A DNA stretch of 18,346 bases from Candidatus Gastranaerophilales bacterium (GCA_944323495.1 CALUSZ010000011.1:1-18346); one strand, 5' to 3'; shown: positions 1 to 9,119, numbered from the stretch's first letter. Numbers and translations are program-made. The notes: generated by a model not told the origin, from the letters alone.

Positions 1-608
1 AAGCAAGGATTTTGCAGGCATCAACTAGCGAGGTGTACGGAGACCCAAAAGTTCATCCGCAAAGAGAAGATTATTGGGGTAATGTTAATCCAATCGGGAT
101 AAGAAGCTGTTATGATGAGGGGAAACGATGTGCTGAAACATTAATGATGGATTACCACAGACAAAACAATGTAGATATAAGAATAATAAGGATTTTTAAT
201 ACTTACGGGCCTAACATGGCTCCTGATGACGGCCGTGTTGTCTCGAATTTCATTCTACAGGCCTTAAAAGGAGAAGATATTACAATCTATGGAGACGGAA
301 CCCAAACCCGCTCTTTCTGCTATGTTGATGATTTAGTTGACGGAATGATAAAAATGATGGAAGGCTCTTTTATAGGCCCTGTTAATCTGGGAAATCCTTC
401 GGAGCGCACAATTCTTGACTTTGCAAAGTTAATTATAGAACTAACCGGTTCAAAATCCAAAATCATCTATAAACCTCTTCCATCTGATGATCCTACTCAA
501 AGAAAACCTGATATTACGCTTGCTAAAGAAAAACTTGGCTGGGAGCCTAAGGTTAATATTGAAGAAGGCTTATTAAAAACGATAGAATATTTTAAGGAGC
601 TTATATAA
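1..608 (+). CDS. UDP-glucuronate decarboxylase (UDP-xylose synthase), 3' part
   Basis: An NAD-dependent short-chain dehydrogenase/reductase of the extended type that decarboxylates UDP-glucuronate to UDP-xylose in the cytoplasm. The 5' end lies outside the window: the frame is open from base 3, and the TTG at 12 is an internal leucine codon in the run [11 protein letters not shown], not a start. The STSEVYG strand (21-41) carries the active-site Ser/Thr, and the YxxxK pair sits in SCYDEGK (Tyr codon at 111, Lys at 123). The stretch [16 protein letters not shown] is characteristic of UXS rather than of GalE or RmlB. The Rossmann GxxGxxG end is missing with the N-terminal third. The stop at 606-608 directly abuts the ATG of ugd, so the two are co-transcribed, and ugd makes this enzyme's substrate. 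A related dTDP- or UDP-sugar epimerase is the only real alternative. Confidence 0.9.
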   Translation, partial: ARILQASTSEVYGDPKVHPQREDYWGNVNPIGIRSCYDEGKRCAETLMMDYHRQNNVDIRIIRIFNTYGPNMAPDDGRVVSNFILQALKGEDITIYGDGTQTRSFCYVDDLVDGMIKMMEGSFIGPVNLGNPSERTILDFAKLIIELTGSKSKIIYKPLPSDDPTQRKPDITLAKEKLGWEPKVNIEEGLLKTIEYFKELI

Positions 609-1904
609 ATGAAAATTTGTGTCATTGGAACCGGATATGTAGGGCTTGTTGCTGGAGCTTGCTTTGCAGAAATGGGTAATGATGTTATATGTGTAGATAA
701 TGATATTAAAAAGTTAGAAAACTTGAAAAAAGGTATAATTCCTATTTATGAACCTGGTTTAGAGGAGCTTATTGAAACAAATGTAAAAGAAAACAGACTT
801 ACATTTACCAATGACCTAGGTTTTGCAGTTAAGAATTCGCTTATATGTTTTATAGCTGTAGGTACCCCGCAGGACGAAGACGGCTCTGCTGATATGCAAT
901 ATGTGTTTAGGGTTGCCGAGGATATCGGAAAATCAATGAATGGCTATAAAGTTATTGTGGATAAATCCACAGTTCCGGTCGGCACTGCAGAAAAAGTAAA
1001 AGAATTGATTAAATCAAAAACCACTCACCACTTTGATGTCGTATCGAATCCGGAATTCTTAAAACAGGGAGCGGCAGTAGAAGACTTTCTAAGACCGGAT
1101 AGGGTTATAATCGGAACAAGCTCTGAAAAAGCTAAAAAGATAATGATAGACTTATACTCTCAATTCGTAAGAAACCAGCACCCTATAATTACTATGGATG
1201 AAAATTCCGCTGAAATGGTTAAATATGCATCTAATGCTTTCTTAGCAGTAAAAATATCATTTGCAAATGAAATAGCTAATATTTGTGAAGCAACAGGGGC
1301 TGATGCTAATCTTGTACGCCTGGGTATGTGCGCTGATACCCGTATTGGCACAAAATTTTTATATCCAGGGATAGGATATGGAGGGAGTTGCTTTCCAAAA
1401 GACGTAAAAGCACTTATTAATACTGCTAACGCATATAATACACCCTGCGACATTATAAAATCCGCTGATAAAATAAATAAATACCAGAGAGAACACTTTA
1501 TACAGAAAATCCTTAAACGTTTTGGTGAAGATTTAACCGGTAAGAAATTTGCAGTCTGGGGCTTGGCCTTCAAACCTAAAACAAATGATATGAGAGAAGC
1601 TCCGTCTATAACGGTAATAAACCGCCTTTTATCACTTGGGGCGCAAGTTAATACATATGATCCAAAGGCAATGGATACCGCAAAACAAATCTTTGGAGAT
1701 AAAATTGTGTATTCAAATAACGCATATGATGCCCTAAAGGATGCTGATGCTCTTATTTTATTAACTGAGTGGAATGAATTCAGAACTCCGGATTTTGCGA
1801 AAATAAAATCTTTACTAAAAACACCAGTCATCTTTGACGGACGCAATCAGTATAGCTTATTTAATTTAAAAGATTTTGAATATTTTCAGATAGGAAAAGT
1901 ATAA
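609..1904 (+). CDS. ugd: UDP-glucose 6-dehydrogenase
   Basis: Oxidises UDP-glucose to UDP-glucuronate with two NAD+, supplying the decarboxylase encoded just upstream. At 431 residues it has the family's normal length. The N-terminal Rossmann loop is GTGYVGL (residues 7-13). The central helix EMVKYASNAFLAVK gives Lys205 and Asn209. The catalytic cysteine is Cys261 in GGSCFPKD, with Asp265 following. The C-terminal UDP-binding domain includes WGLAFKPKTNDMREAPS. The ATG follows the upstream stop with no gap, and AAGGAG at 594-599 inside the end of the upstream gene gives a 9-nt spacing, indicating translational coupling. No key residue is missing. The gene ends 72 nt before a hairpin terminator. 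Confidence 0.96.
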   Translation: MKICVIGTGYVGLVAGACFAEMGNDVICVDNDIKKLENLKKGIIPIYEPGLEELIETNVKENRLTFTNDLGFAVKNSLICFIAVGTPQDEDGSADMQYVFRVAEDIGKSMNGYKVIVDKSTVPVGTAEKVKELIKSKTTHHFDVVSNPEFLKQGAAVEDFLRPDRVIIGTSSEKAKKIMIDLYSQFVRNQHPIITMDENSAEMVKYASNAFLAVKISFANEIANICEATGADANLVRLGMCADTRIGTKFLYPGIGYGGSCFPKDVKALINTANAYNTPCDIIKSADKINKYQREHFIQKILKRFGEDLTGKKFAVWGLAFKPKTNDMREAPSITVINRLLSLGAQVNTYDPKAMDTAKQIFGDKIVYSNNAYDALKDADALILLTEWNEFRTPDFAKIKSLLKTPVIFDGRNQYSLFNLKDFEYFQIGKV

Positions 1905-1976
1905 AATTTAAAGTTTTCTTGTAATTTAAACTTTTGCACAGAGACAACATGTATAAAATTAACCAATCGAATATGG

Positions 1977-2004
1977 ATAAAGGTGCGTATTTTTGCACCT
2001 TTAT
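1977..2004. terminator. Hairpin terminator between convergent ugd and prepilin gene
   Basis: A perfect 10-bp stem (ATAAAGGTGC at 1977-1986 with GCACCTTTAT at 1995-2004) closes an 8-nt T-rich loop. T-rich sequence follows on the plus strand (TTGTTTAT) and AT-rich sequence follows on the other side, so it could stop transcripts from both directions. It is the only strong hairpin in the 171-nt gap. Confidence 0.75.
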
Positions 2005-2075
2005 TGTTTATCAAAATTGTTTTACGGTTTTATTATTTATCAATGATGGTGCGATAAATTACACCCTAATGACAG

Positions 2076-2792
2076 TTAATTAGGTTCTACAAAATCATTT
2101 ACAGCTTCTTCTAAATCATCAGCAATTTCTTTATCCTCACTAACAGAATGCATGTCTGTTGGGTTACGTAAAAAGGCTTGTCCTAACGGATCAACAGCTA
2201 TAATACCACCGTCATTATCTATCCTAAAGGTAAACAAATCTGGATCTGTGCAACCATCTGAGTATGTACATTTGTTAGCTGCATTGTCATTATCAGGATT
2301 TACATCTATAGTAACATCCATTCTTAATAACCGTCTGCCACCATTATTATTAGGGTCAGCGATTGTACTTCCCATAAAATCCCAAGTAACTCCATCCGTC
2401 GTCCTTACAAAAATATGATCATCATCGATAAATCTTCTTTCATTAAAATTTACTTTTGTAGCAAATATGGCAGAGAATTTATGAGCTTGAGAACAACGCC
2501 AATTAACATTACATTCTGCATATGTACCTCCACCATCAACTGCAACTTCTTCCCAACAATTAAGGCCATGACACTCCGGTTCTCCATCGTTATCGTATGT
2601 CGTCCAATATAGGCTCGGATCATCCAAAATATCATTTGTTAAAGTAGTCAAAGTATTATACGCTTTCATATACATCGTTTTTTTCTTATCCGGAATCATA
2701 CCGACTATACCTGGAGCAGCAATAGCAGCAACTATTCCAACAATCGCCATACTTATAAGCAACTCCTGAAGTGTAAAACCTTTTTTAAACAT
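2076..2792 (-). CDS. Type IV prepilin-like protein (pseudopilin)
   Basis: Begins with the class III signal KKG/FTLQELLI: the prepilin peptidase would cut after Gly5 and methylate Phe6, with the conserved Glu10 at mature position +5. A hydrophobic helix follows (about residues 11-33, rich in Ile/Ala/Val), as in type IV pilins and type II secretion pseudopilins. The 238-residue body is acidic and carries several cysteines (in ECHGLNC, AECNVNWRC, NKCTYSDGC), which may form disulfides outside the inner membrane. The ATG at 2792 has GAGG upstream (2801-2804). The gene is alone, with no pilus ATPase, platform or peptidase gene in the window, so it would rely on machinery encoded elsewhere. Major pilin, minor pilin or pseudopilin cannot be told apart from sequence. 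No homologous globular domain was recognised. Confidence 0.85.
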   Translation of the reverse strand: MFKKGFTLQELLISMAIVGIVAAIAAPGIVGMIPDKKKTMYMKAYNTLTTLTNDILDDPSLYWTTYDNDGEPECHGLNCWEEVAVDGGGTYAECNVNWRCSQAHKFSAIFATKVNFNERRFIDDDHIFVRTTDGVTWDFMGSTIADPNNNGGRRLLRMDVTIDVNPDNDNAANKCTYSDGCTDPDLFTFRIDNDGGIIAVDPLGQAFLRNPTDMHSVSEDKEIADDLEEAVNDFVEPN

Positions 2793-2822
2793 TATAAATC
2801 CTCGCTTCTTATTCTTAAATTA

Positions 2823-2831
2823 ATTATAACA
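2823..2831 (-). promoter_or_regulatory. Extended -10 promoter for the prepilin gene
   Basis: On the minus strand TGTTATAAT (2831 down to 2823) is a consensus TGnTATAAT extended -10 box. There is no good -35 (CTTTTA at about 17 nt spacing), which fits an extended -10 promoter. Transcription would begin near 2816, giving a leader of about 24 nt that contains the Shine-Dalgarno site. The 2793-3036 gap holds this promoter and that of the divergent EF-hand gene; for the latter I see only -10-like TATAAA/TATAAC around 2975-2986 and no convincing -35. Confidence 0.5.
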
Positions 2832-3036
2832 TATTTTTTAGATAATAAAAGCTTATATTTAGCCAGAAAGTGCATCATATTTTTTAATTCTTAAAGATTT
2901 CACTACTATGTAAATTTTTGTAACAAAAGTTCTTAAGATTCTAAAGTTTTCTAAAATTATGCCGTAAATATTACTATAAATATAACACAATAAGTATTAA
3001 GTAAAACATTAAATGTAACATAAAGGAGTAACAACT

Positions 3037-5634
3037 ATGACAAGCGATGTATCAAGAGTTTATCAATTCTTAGCAAAACAAGGAGATTGGGTTGCTGCAG
3101 CAGACACAAACAGTGATGGTACAGTAATCAAATCAGAATTCCGTACATTTATGGAAGAGAATTTTGAATGGGATGGTGAAACAACAGAAGAAGGTAAAAA
3201 TGATTTAATTAATAATTTCTGGAAAACTATTGACAGCAAACAAACTGGAAGTATCAGCGGTACAAAATTAAAGAATAAAAATGCTCTCGATTCAAATGAA
3301 ATCGCAGCAATGGATAAAAAGCTTGCTTACTATGAAATCTTAAATGATTTTACTGCAGATTTGTCAGCACCCAGCGTCGTATCTGATTCTGCAAACTGGA
3401 AGAAATCTGTTTCAGCAGGATTAGCAGCATTAGTAGAAAAATATACAGGAGCTGTTGAAGAACTTGCTGCATATTTAGAAGAACAATCAGTTATTATTGA
3501 AGCAAAGGCAACTGCAGATTACTGTGCAAATGATTATTTAAATACAGAAATGGCAACATTAGTTAAAGAATATGGTTACGCTTATGCAGATGATACAACA
3601 CTCCAAGGCATGATTGACAGCTATATTCAAAATATTCCGGAAGATGCAGATGCCTATGAGATTCAACAAACCGTTGTAAGTATAATAGATGCCTATCTAG
3701 CAACTGCCGGACTAAAAGAAGATAATGCCTTTGATTTATCCCAGTATGGCTACAGCCCGAATGATACAGCTGGTTTAAATGACTTACAGAAAAGCGTATT
3801 AAAGAAAACTCTTGAAACTGATTTAGCATCCGGAGATTTAAAAGAAGATTATGAAGCCAATTCAGACCTATTTGCAACTGCAATAGAAAGTTATATCAAT
3901 GAATTAAAATTTGGAGATTTTGAAACAGTATCTACAGATGTCTTGGGCTCTTTTAAATCAAGTGAAGCTTATAAGAATGTTGAGAAAAATATTCAAGTAC
4001 AAAACCTCCTTGTGAGTGATGAATTCAGGAGTGCTTTAACAACTAATATAAGTGAAACTATTGCTGATACTATTATAAGCGATGGTAAATATCTGACTGT
4101 AATGAAAGAAATTGAAGCTGAAGCATTGAAAAAAGCCGAAAATGGTGATTTCGATGTAAATGGTGCACTTGATACTCAAACCGCTATTAATTGGCTAGTA
4201 GAACAGGTATCAGCTCGCTTAGCTGAATTTTATCCTAATGGCTTTGGCGATATGAGCCTCGATGAACTAAATGTAATGTATGACAAACTTGTTGAATCTG
4301 CAAATAAAGAAAGCGATACTGATAAACAGCTTGAATTACTTAGAGATGCTGCAATTCAATATTGCAATGCTTTAGCCCAAAAGAGTGATAAATTCGCTGA
4401 AATCGTAAAAGCAGCATTCGGTGACAGCTATGCCACTGAAATCGCTAAGATGTATCCATCAGAAATCAATGAAATCATAACAGAACTAAAAGCTCAAGCT
4501 GCTGAACTCGGTGATGCAAATGAACTGACTCTTGTCGATTCTTCCTGGGGTTCTTTACCAACACAAGCTACAAATACACTTAATTTATCTAAAGATTCAG
4601 CTATCAAATTTATTGACAGCAAATTAGAAGAGGTTAAAAATGGTACACCTAGAATTAGAGCTCTACGAGAGAGCTTTAAGCTAAAAGTCAAAATAACCCA
4701 AATCCTTGGAAATAGTTATAAAACTGCAATTAACAATATCACAGATATTGAAACATTAACATCCAAGATGAATGAAATTAATGCCCTATTTGAAGGCGAA
4801 GACTGGGCACCTACAACTGCAACAACAACGGAAGTCGCTGATACAATCACATTGGGTCAGGGAACCACTAAATCATTTAATATAACACCTAGTTTTACAG
4901 ACAAAGATGGTAATACAAAAACTATTACGACAGACCGTATCACATACAAATCTAGCAACACAAGCCTTGCAACAATTGATGCAAATGGTAATGTTACAAT
5001 CAATGGTAACACTCTCGGTACATATACTGTAACATTAACAGTTATGGTCGATGGTGTTGAAGTTGGCCAGAATACTATAACAGTTAAGTGTCAAGCTCAA
5101 ATGGATCTTTCTTCTGTAAATACTAACTTTGAAAGCAAACCTATATCTGAGCATTTAAGCAGCGGGAAAACAGCAATATGCTTAAGTGGATTTACTACTT
5201 GGGATAATGCAAAAAATAACGCAAAAACTTCTATCACAAACTATGTTAATAAACTTGTTGATATACTTAAAACTGCCGGCTATGACGCCACTAGATTACA
5301 AAAGGCTGCAACTACAACTATTAACTACTATACCGCTTGTATTGACGCAATATACGATCACGGTAGTGATTCAAAATACGAAAATTATAATAATTTAGAA
5401 TTCTCATACCTTGATGCTAACGGCAATACTTGTAATGAAGACAGCAAGTACAGCCAGAAAACTAGAAAACGTGAAAAAGATGCCGGAAGAACCGGAGTTG
5501 GAGCTGAAAACATTGACCACAACTCAACCGGTATTAGAATGAACGAAAGCTATGCAAAAACGAATACTTATGAATACTACTTGAATGTCGGCGTATTGCT
5601 TGAAAAATTCCAAAACTTCTACAATATATTATAA
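3037..5634 (+). CDS. Large EF-hand and Ig-like (BIG2-type) protein, function unknown
   Basis: 865 residues with no recognisable full-length family. Residues 23-34 (DTNSDGTVIKSE) form a canonical EF-hand/dockerin-type calcium loop: D23, N25, D27, G28, T29, E34. A second, degenerate loop lies at about 66-77 (IDSKQTGSIS). Residues about 110-590 are mainly helical and acidic. Residues about 600-686 look like a bacterial Ig-like BIG2 domain: TITTDRITYKSSNTSLATID, then a short Asn/Gly-rich turn, then GTYTVTLTVMVDG and a final beta strand. The C-terminal ~175 residues are unassigned. No signal peptide, transmembrane helix or lipobox is visible, although BIG2 domains usually sit outside the cell, so the export route is unclear. 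The start is well supported: AAGGAG at 3023-3028, 8 nt before ATG. A strong hairpin follows the stop, then the kinase-like gene. The reading frame is certain; the function is not. Confidence 0.85.
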   Translation: MTSDVSRVYQFLAKQGDWVAAADTNSDGTVIKSEFRTFMEENFEWDGETTEEGKNDLINNFWKTIDSKQTGSISGTKLKNKNALDSNEIAAMDKKLAYYEILNDFTADLSAPSVVSDSANWKKSVSAGLAALVEKYTGAVEELAAYLEEQSVIIEAKATADYCANDYLNTEMATLVKEYGYAYADDTTLQGMIDSYIQNIPEDADAYEIQQTVVSIIDAYLATAGLKEDNAFDLSQYGYSPNDTAGLNDLQKSVLKKTLETDLASGDLKEDYEANSDLFATAIESYINELKFGDFETVSTDVLGSFKSSEAYKNVEKNIQVQNLLVSDEFRSALTTNISETIADTIISDGKYLTVMKEIEAEALKKAENGDFDVNGALDTQTAINWLVEQVSARLAEFYPNGFGDMSLDELNVMYDKLVESANKESDTDKQLELLRDAAIQYCNALAQKSDKFAEIVKAAFGDSYATEIAKMYPSEINEIITELKAQAAELGDANELTLVDSSWGSLPTQATNTLNLSKDSAIKFIDSKLEEVKNGTPRIRALRESFKLKVKITQILGNSYKTAINNITDIETLTSKMNEINALFEGEDWAPTTATTTEVADTITLGQGTTKSFNITPSFTDKDGNTKTITTDRITYKSSNTSLATIDANGNVTINGNTLGTYTVTLTVMVDGVEVGQNTITVKCQAQMDLSSVNTNFESKPISEHLSSGKTAICLSGFTTWDNAKNNAKTSITNYVNKLVDILKTAGYDATRLQKAATTTINYYTACIDAIYDHGSDSKYENYNNLEFSYLDANGNTCNEDSKYSQKTRKREKDAGRTGVGAENIDHNSTGIRMNESYAKTNTYEYYLNVGVLLEKFQNFYNIL

Positions 5635-5639
5635 AAACA

Positions 5640-5680
5640 AATAGTCAGGAATGTATTATATAAACACATTCCTGACTATT
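5640..5680 (+). terminator. 15-bp perfect hairpin, terminator or attenuator
   Basis: AATAGTCAGGAATGT (5640-5654) pairs perfectly with ACATTCCTGACTATT (5666-5680) around an 11-nt AT loop, followed by the T-rich tail ATTTTATT (5681-5688). It begins 6 nt after the stop of the EF-hand gene and ends 18 nt before the likely start of the kinase-like gene. It should end most upstream transcripts. Since I see no separate promoter for the downstream gene, partial readthrough may set that gene's expression. Confidence 0.85.
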
Positions 5681-5698
5681 ATTTTATTAAGGTTAGTT

Positions 5699-7144
5699 AT
5701 GATTAAAAAATATTTAGAGGATATTGATAATAAAGAAAAGTTATATAAAGCTTTTGATGAAGTTAATGAGATTGATATTATAGATGATAAAACTGATTGC
5801 ATCTCTAATAAAATAATCTTATGTAAAAATTTTTTATTAAATATTCTTAATATAAAGAAACGGGAATTTAATTCAAACAAATCAGAAAAACTTAATTTAA
5901 AACAGTTACTCTCGAAACAAATTATTACAGGAGATAAAATTGCAGAATTATTAGAAAAATTCCCGGATACCAACAGAAACATAGGGAAGATTCCTGAAGT
6001 TTTTTTTAGAAGAGTTGCAAAGAAAAAACATAACGCTTGCGCTATAAAATTATATGATATTTTTGCAAAATATTCATTAATTCTCAATTATGATTATACT
6101 TGCGATATAGAAGACGATGATTATATAGAATGCAGAGACCAGGAGCTTGCAAAAGAACTTACAAAGCTTTTAAGGCAAAAAGTTAGTGTAAAATATACAG
6201 GACACGGCTGTAACGGTAACGGTTTTAAAATATCTTTAAATAACCAAAATTATTTTTATAAAGTTTTTTATCTGCATAACAAACCTGATAAAATCAGTAT
6301 TGAAAAACACGGAAGCAATGCTGAAATTCCTTTTGCATATTTTGCTAATAAAAAAGGAAGAAAGGGACAATTTGCTAAATTCTATTTTGGCAGAATATCT
6401 TCTAAGTATGAAAAAGACTGTTTTATGATTACAGAGTTTTTAGAAAAACAGGATAAAGAGCTGCCGGAAAAACTTCATATAGACTATATAACAATTAATC
6501 CGGATGAATACAGGCGTTCTGATAACAAAATAAACGGCAAAATTGTAGATTTTGGCGGACTTATTGAATCAAGTATAACAGACTTAAAAAACCCTGCAAT
6601 CAGAAAACTCATTAGAATTATTCTAAAACATATTAACTACCAATTTGACTCAAATATTTTTCAAGCAAAATGGGAAATAAATGAAGCAAACCTTAATTCT
6701 TTAAAAACATATATAATTTCGAAAGCAGACTATAAATTATATCTAAGAGCAGTAGAGATTATAAAAGCTTCTTTTCACAATATACCGGAAGCTATCATAA
6801 ACACACTTAACAATCTAAAAAATGAAACTATTCCGATAGAAATAATTGATACTCTCTTACCATCACACATTATAACACCAACGCTTGAAACTCTGCAGAA
6901 AAACCTATATCACTATAATATTAAGATTAAAACCAGACAAAACGCACAAAGCGAAATGTTAGGCTACTTAATAATTGATTTGAACTATAACAGACATGCT
7001 ATAGCCAGATTTGATACTGAAAATAATATACAAGAACTTAGATTTGAGCAGGTAAACGATGGCAAAATTAATATAATCCTTAAACTTACATCACAAGAAA
7101 TACTCAAAAGCGAACTTAAAGATTTTTCAGGAATATTATACTAA
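5699..7144 (+). CDS. Divergent protein-kinase-fold protein (putative)
   Basis: 481 residues, no family recognised, but kinase-type motifs appear in the correct order. A glycine-rich loop with Gly168, Gly170, Gly173 and Gly175 ([12 protein letters not shown]) is followed by Lys188 in YFYKVF (VAIK-like lysine), a candidate helix-C Glu209 ([10 protein letters not shown]), a hinge-like [16 protein letters not shown] (His260, Asp262, Asn267; the HxDxxxxN catalytic-loop pattern) and IVDFGG (Asp284-Phe285-Gly286). Spacings (Lys to Glu 21, catalytic Asp to DFG 22) are close to those of known kinases. The N-terminal ~160 residues and the C-terminal ~190 residues are unassigned and Lys/Asn/Ile-rich. 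I place the start at ATG 5699, with AAGG at 5689-5692 upstream; the earlier in-frame ATG at 5651 lies inside the terminator stem and lacks a spaced ribosome site. The gene is visibly more AT-rich than its neighbours. It could be a toxin-like or effector kinase, an antibiotic-kinase-like enzyme or a pseudokinase. The motif match is by eye only. Confidence 0.6.
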   Translation: MIKKYLEDIDNKEKLYKAFDEVNEIDIIDDKTDCISNKIILCKNFLLNILNIKKREFNSNKSEKLNLKQLLSKQIITGDKIAELLEKFPDTNRNIGKIPEVFFRRVAKKKHNACAIKLYDIFAKYSLILNYDYTCDIEDDDYIECRDQELAKELTKLLRQKVSVKYTGHGCNGNGFKISLNNQNYFYKVFYLHNKPDKISIEKHGSNAEIPFAYFANKKGRKGQFAKFYFGRISSKYEKDCFMITEFLEKQDKELPEKLHIDYITINPDEYRRSDNKINGKIVDFGGLIESSITDLKNPAIRKLIRIILKHINYQFDSNIFQAKWEINEANLNSLKTYIISKADYKLYLRAVEIIKASFHNIPEAIINTLNNLKNETIPIEIIDTLLPSHIITPTLETLQKNLYHYNIKIKTRQNAQSEMLGYLIIDLNYNRHAIARFDTENNIQELRFEQVNDGKINIILKLTSQEILKSELKDFSGILY

Positions 7145-8472
7145 GCAATCTCAGCTCTTGTTTTGTGAGATAAATCCGCAGTATTACTATTTGGAAGATG
7201 AATTAATTCTGCCTGATTATCAATTTCATCCTGCTTTTCTACCATCTCCTTGGTAATTGTAAAATTAGTTATATCATGAGTTGTTGGAATATCATACATT
7301 ACATCAAGCATTAATTCTTCAACAATTGAGCGTAATGCTCTGGCACCAGTTTTACGTTTCAATGCTTTCTGAGCAATCAAATCAAGCGCTTCCGGCTCGA
7401 ATTCCAAATCTACTCCATCCATTTCCAATAAGCATTTATACTGTTTTATAATTGCATTCTTTGGTTCTGTTAATATCATTTTAAGGGTCTTTTCATCTAA
7501 TGCATCTAAAACAGCATAAACAGGAATACGGCCTATAAATTCAGGTATTAAGCCAAATTTTAGCAAATCTTCCGGCTGAAGTTTTTTGAGCATTCGCGAT
7601 GCTGCTTGTTCTTTTTCAGCCTGAGTAGGTGCTGATTTACCAAATCCTATTGACGATCCGTCTTTTACACGATGCTCTATAATCTTGTCTAAATCAACAA
7701 ATGCACCACCGACAATAAATAGTATGTTGCTTGTGTCAATCTGAATCATTTCCTGCTGCGGATGTTTTCTTCCGCCTTGCGGAGGCACATTAGATATTGT
7801 TCCTTCTATAAGCTTCAATAATGCCTGCTGAACGCCTTCGCCGGAAACATCACGTGTTATAGATGTATTTTCAGATTTTCTTGCAATTTTATCTATTTCA
7901 TCAATATAAATAATGCCTTTTTCAGCTTTCTTCGCATCGTAATCAGCATTTTGATAAAGTCTTAACAAAATATTTTCGACATCATCACCTACGTATCCAG
8001 CCTCGGTTAACGTTGTTGCATCTGCTACTGCAAATGGAACATCAAGCATTTTAGCTAAAGTTTGTGCCAGCAAAGTCTTACCGCTTCCTGTAGGGCCGAC
8101 AAGCAATATATTGGATTTTTGGATTTCAACCCCATTTGTATCTTCCTTTTGATTGTGCTTTAAACGTTTATAATGATTATAAACTGCAACTGAAAGAACT
8201 TTTTTAGCATCGTCCTGACCAACGATATGCTGGTCTAAATATTCTTTAATTTCATGCGGTTTTGGGATTGGTTTATCTTCTATATCATCTGAATGTTTTT
8301 CAGCTTTTTCGCCATTTTTCTCTTTTGCTTCAAAAAACTCTTCATCTAAGATTTCATTACAAAGCTCAACGCATTCATCACAAATAAATACATCAGGGCC
8401 GGCAATTAATTTCTTAACTTGATCCTGCGTTTTTCCGCAAAATGAACATTTTAACCTTTCATTAGATGACAT
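7141..8472 (-). CDS. clpX: ATP-dependent Clp protease ATP-binding subunit ClpX
   Basis: AAA+ unfoldase that feeds proteins to the ClpP chamber. All hallmarks are present in 443 residues: an N-terminal zinc-binding domain with Cys9, Cys12, Cys31 and Cys34; Walker A GPTGSGKT (126-133); the GYVG pore loop (159-162); Walker B IIYIDEID (187-194); the RKH pore loop (235-237); the IGF loop that docks on ClpP (275-277); and the sensor-2 motif [11 protein letters not shown]. The start ATG at 8472 has CAGGAG at 8479-8484. It follows clpP by 20 nt in one operon. Its TAG stop (7141-7143) overlaps the TAA of the convergent kinase-like gene, and no terminator hairpin separates the two. Confidence 0.98.
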   Translation of the reverse strand: MSSNERLKCSFCGKTQDQVKKLIAGPDVFICDECVELCNEILDEEFFEAKEKNGEKAEKHSDDIEDKPIPKPHEIKEYLDQHIVGQDDAKKVLSVAVYNHYKRLKHNQKEDTNGVEIQKSNILLVGPTGSGKTLLAQTLAKMLDVPFAVADATTLTEAGYVGDDVENILLRLYQNADYDAKKAEKGIIYIDEIDKIARKSENTSITRDVSGEGVQQALLKLIEGTISNVPPQGGRKHPQQEMIQIDTSNILFIVGGAFVDLDKIIEHRVKDGSSIGFGKSAPTQAEKEQAASRMLKKLQPEDLLKFGLIPEFIGRIPVYAVLDALDEKTLKMILTEPKNAIIKQYKCLLEMDGVDLEFEPEALDLIAQKALKRKTGARALRSIVEELMLDVMYDIPTTHDITNFTITKEMVEKQDEIDNQAELIHLPNSNTADLSHKTRAEIA

Positions 8473-8492
8473 AATATTCTCCTGTTAATTAA

Positions 8493-9077
8493 CTAACCCT
8501 CTTTTGTAATGACTTTGTCAATCATACCATATTCAAGAGCTTCTTGCGGGGTCATAATATAGTCTCTGTCAGTATCTTTTTCGATTTTCTTAATAGACTG
8601 GCCAGTATTTGAAGCCATAATTTCATTTAAAGTCTTTTTAATTCTCAAGATTTCCTGTGCTTGGATTTCGATATCTGTAGCCTGACCTTGTGCTCCGCCT
8701 AATGGCTGGTGAATGAGGACTCTAGAGTGAGGTAGCGCCATTCTCTTACCTTTCGCACCTGAACAAAGCAGGAATGCGCCCATAGATGCGGCCTGACCCA
8801 AGCATATTGTACTTACATCTGCTCTAATATGCTGCATTGTATCGTATATTGCTAAACCTGCAGTTACACTTCCGCCGGGAGAGTTAATATACAGCATTAT
8901 ATCTTTTTCAGGATTTTCGCTGTCTAAAAGCAAAAGCTGCGCAACAATCAAATTTGCAACCATATCATCGACCGGAGTTCCTAAAAAGATAATTCTTTCT
9001 CTCAAAAGTCTTGAAAAAATATCAAAAGAACGTTCTCCTCTGCTTGATTGTTCAATTACTACAGGTACAAAACTCAT
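8493..9077 (-). CDS. clpP: ATP-dependent Clp protease proteolytic subunit ClpP
   Basis: Serine peptidase that assembles into the tetradecameric chamber served by ClpX. The 194 residues show the catalytic triad Ser98 (GQAASMGA), His123 (LIHQPLGG) and Asp172 (DTDRDYIM), plus the MLYINSPGG substrate-binding strand. The N-terminal ~10 residues resemble the usual propeptide/axial loop region ahead of [17 protein letters not shown] at 9087-9093 precedes the ATG with suitable spacing. It is first in a clpP-clpX operon. The trigger-factor gene that often precedes clpP is absent; an unrelated membrane-protein gene on the same strand lies upstream. Confidence 0.98.
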   Translation of the reverse strand: MSFVPVVIEQSSRGERSFDIFSRLLRERIIFLGTPVDDMVANLIVAQLLLLDSENPEKDIMLYINSPGGSVTAGLAIYDTMQHIRADVSTICLGQAASMGAFLLCSGAKGKRMALPHSRVLIHQPLGGAQGQATDIEIQAQEILRIKKTLNEIMASNTGQSIKKIEKDTDRDYIMTPQEALEYGMIDKVITKEG

Positions 9078-9119
9078 TTCTTATTTTCCTTTCTTATTGT
9101 ATACAAAAGTGACAATAAC

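Noticed and set aside
1160..1846. Long open frame on the minus strand inside ugd
   Set aside because: It is an antisense shadow of a fully convincing gene, with no ribosome site or recognisable domain.
2048..2065. Possible second hairpin GGTG-CACC just after the prepilin stop
   Set aside because: Only 4 bp of stem with a 10-nt loop; the 10-bp hairpin at 1977-2004 explains termination better.
5651..5698. N-terminal extension of the kinase-like protein from ATG 5651 (a short hydrophobic run)
   Set aside because: The ATG and following codons lie in the terminator stem and loop with no properly spaced Shine-Dalgarno site; the apparent signal-like hydrophobic stretch is translated hairpin.
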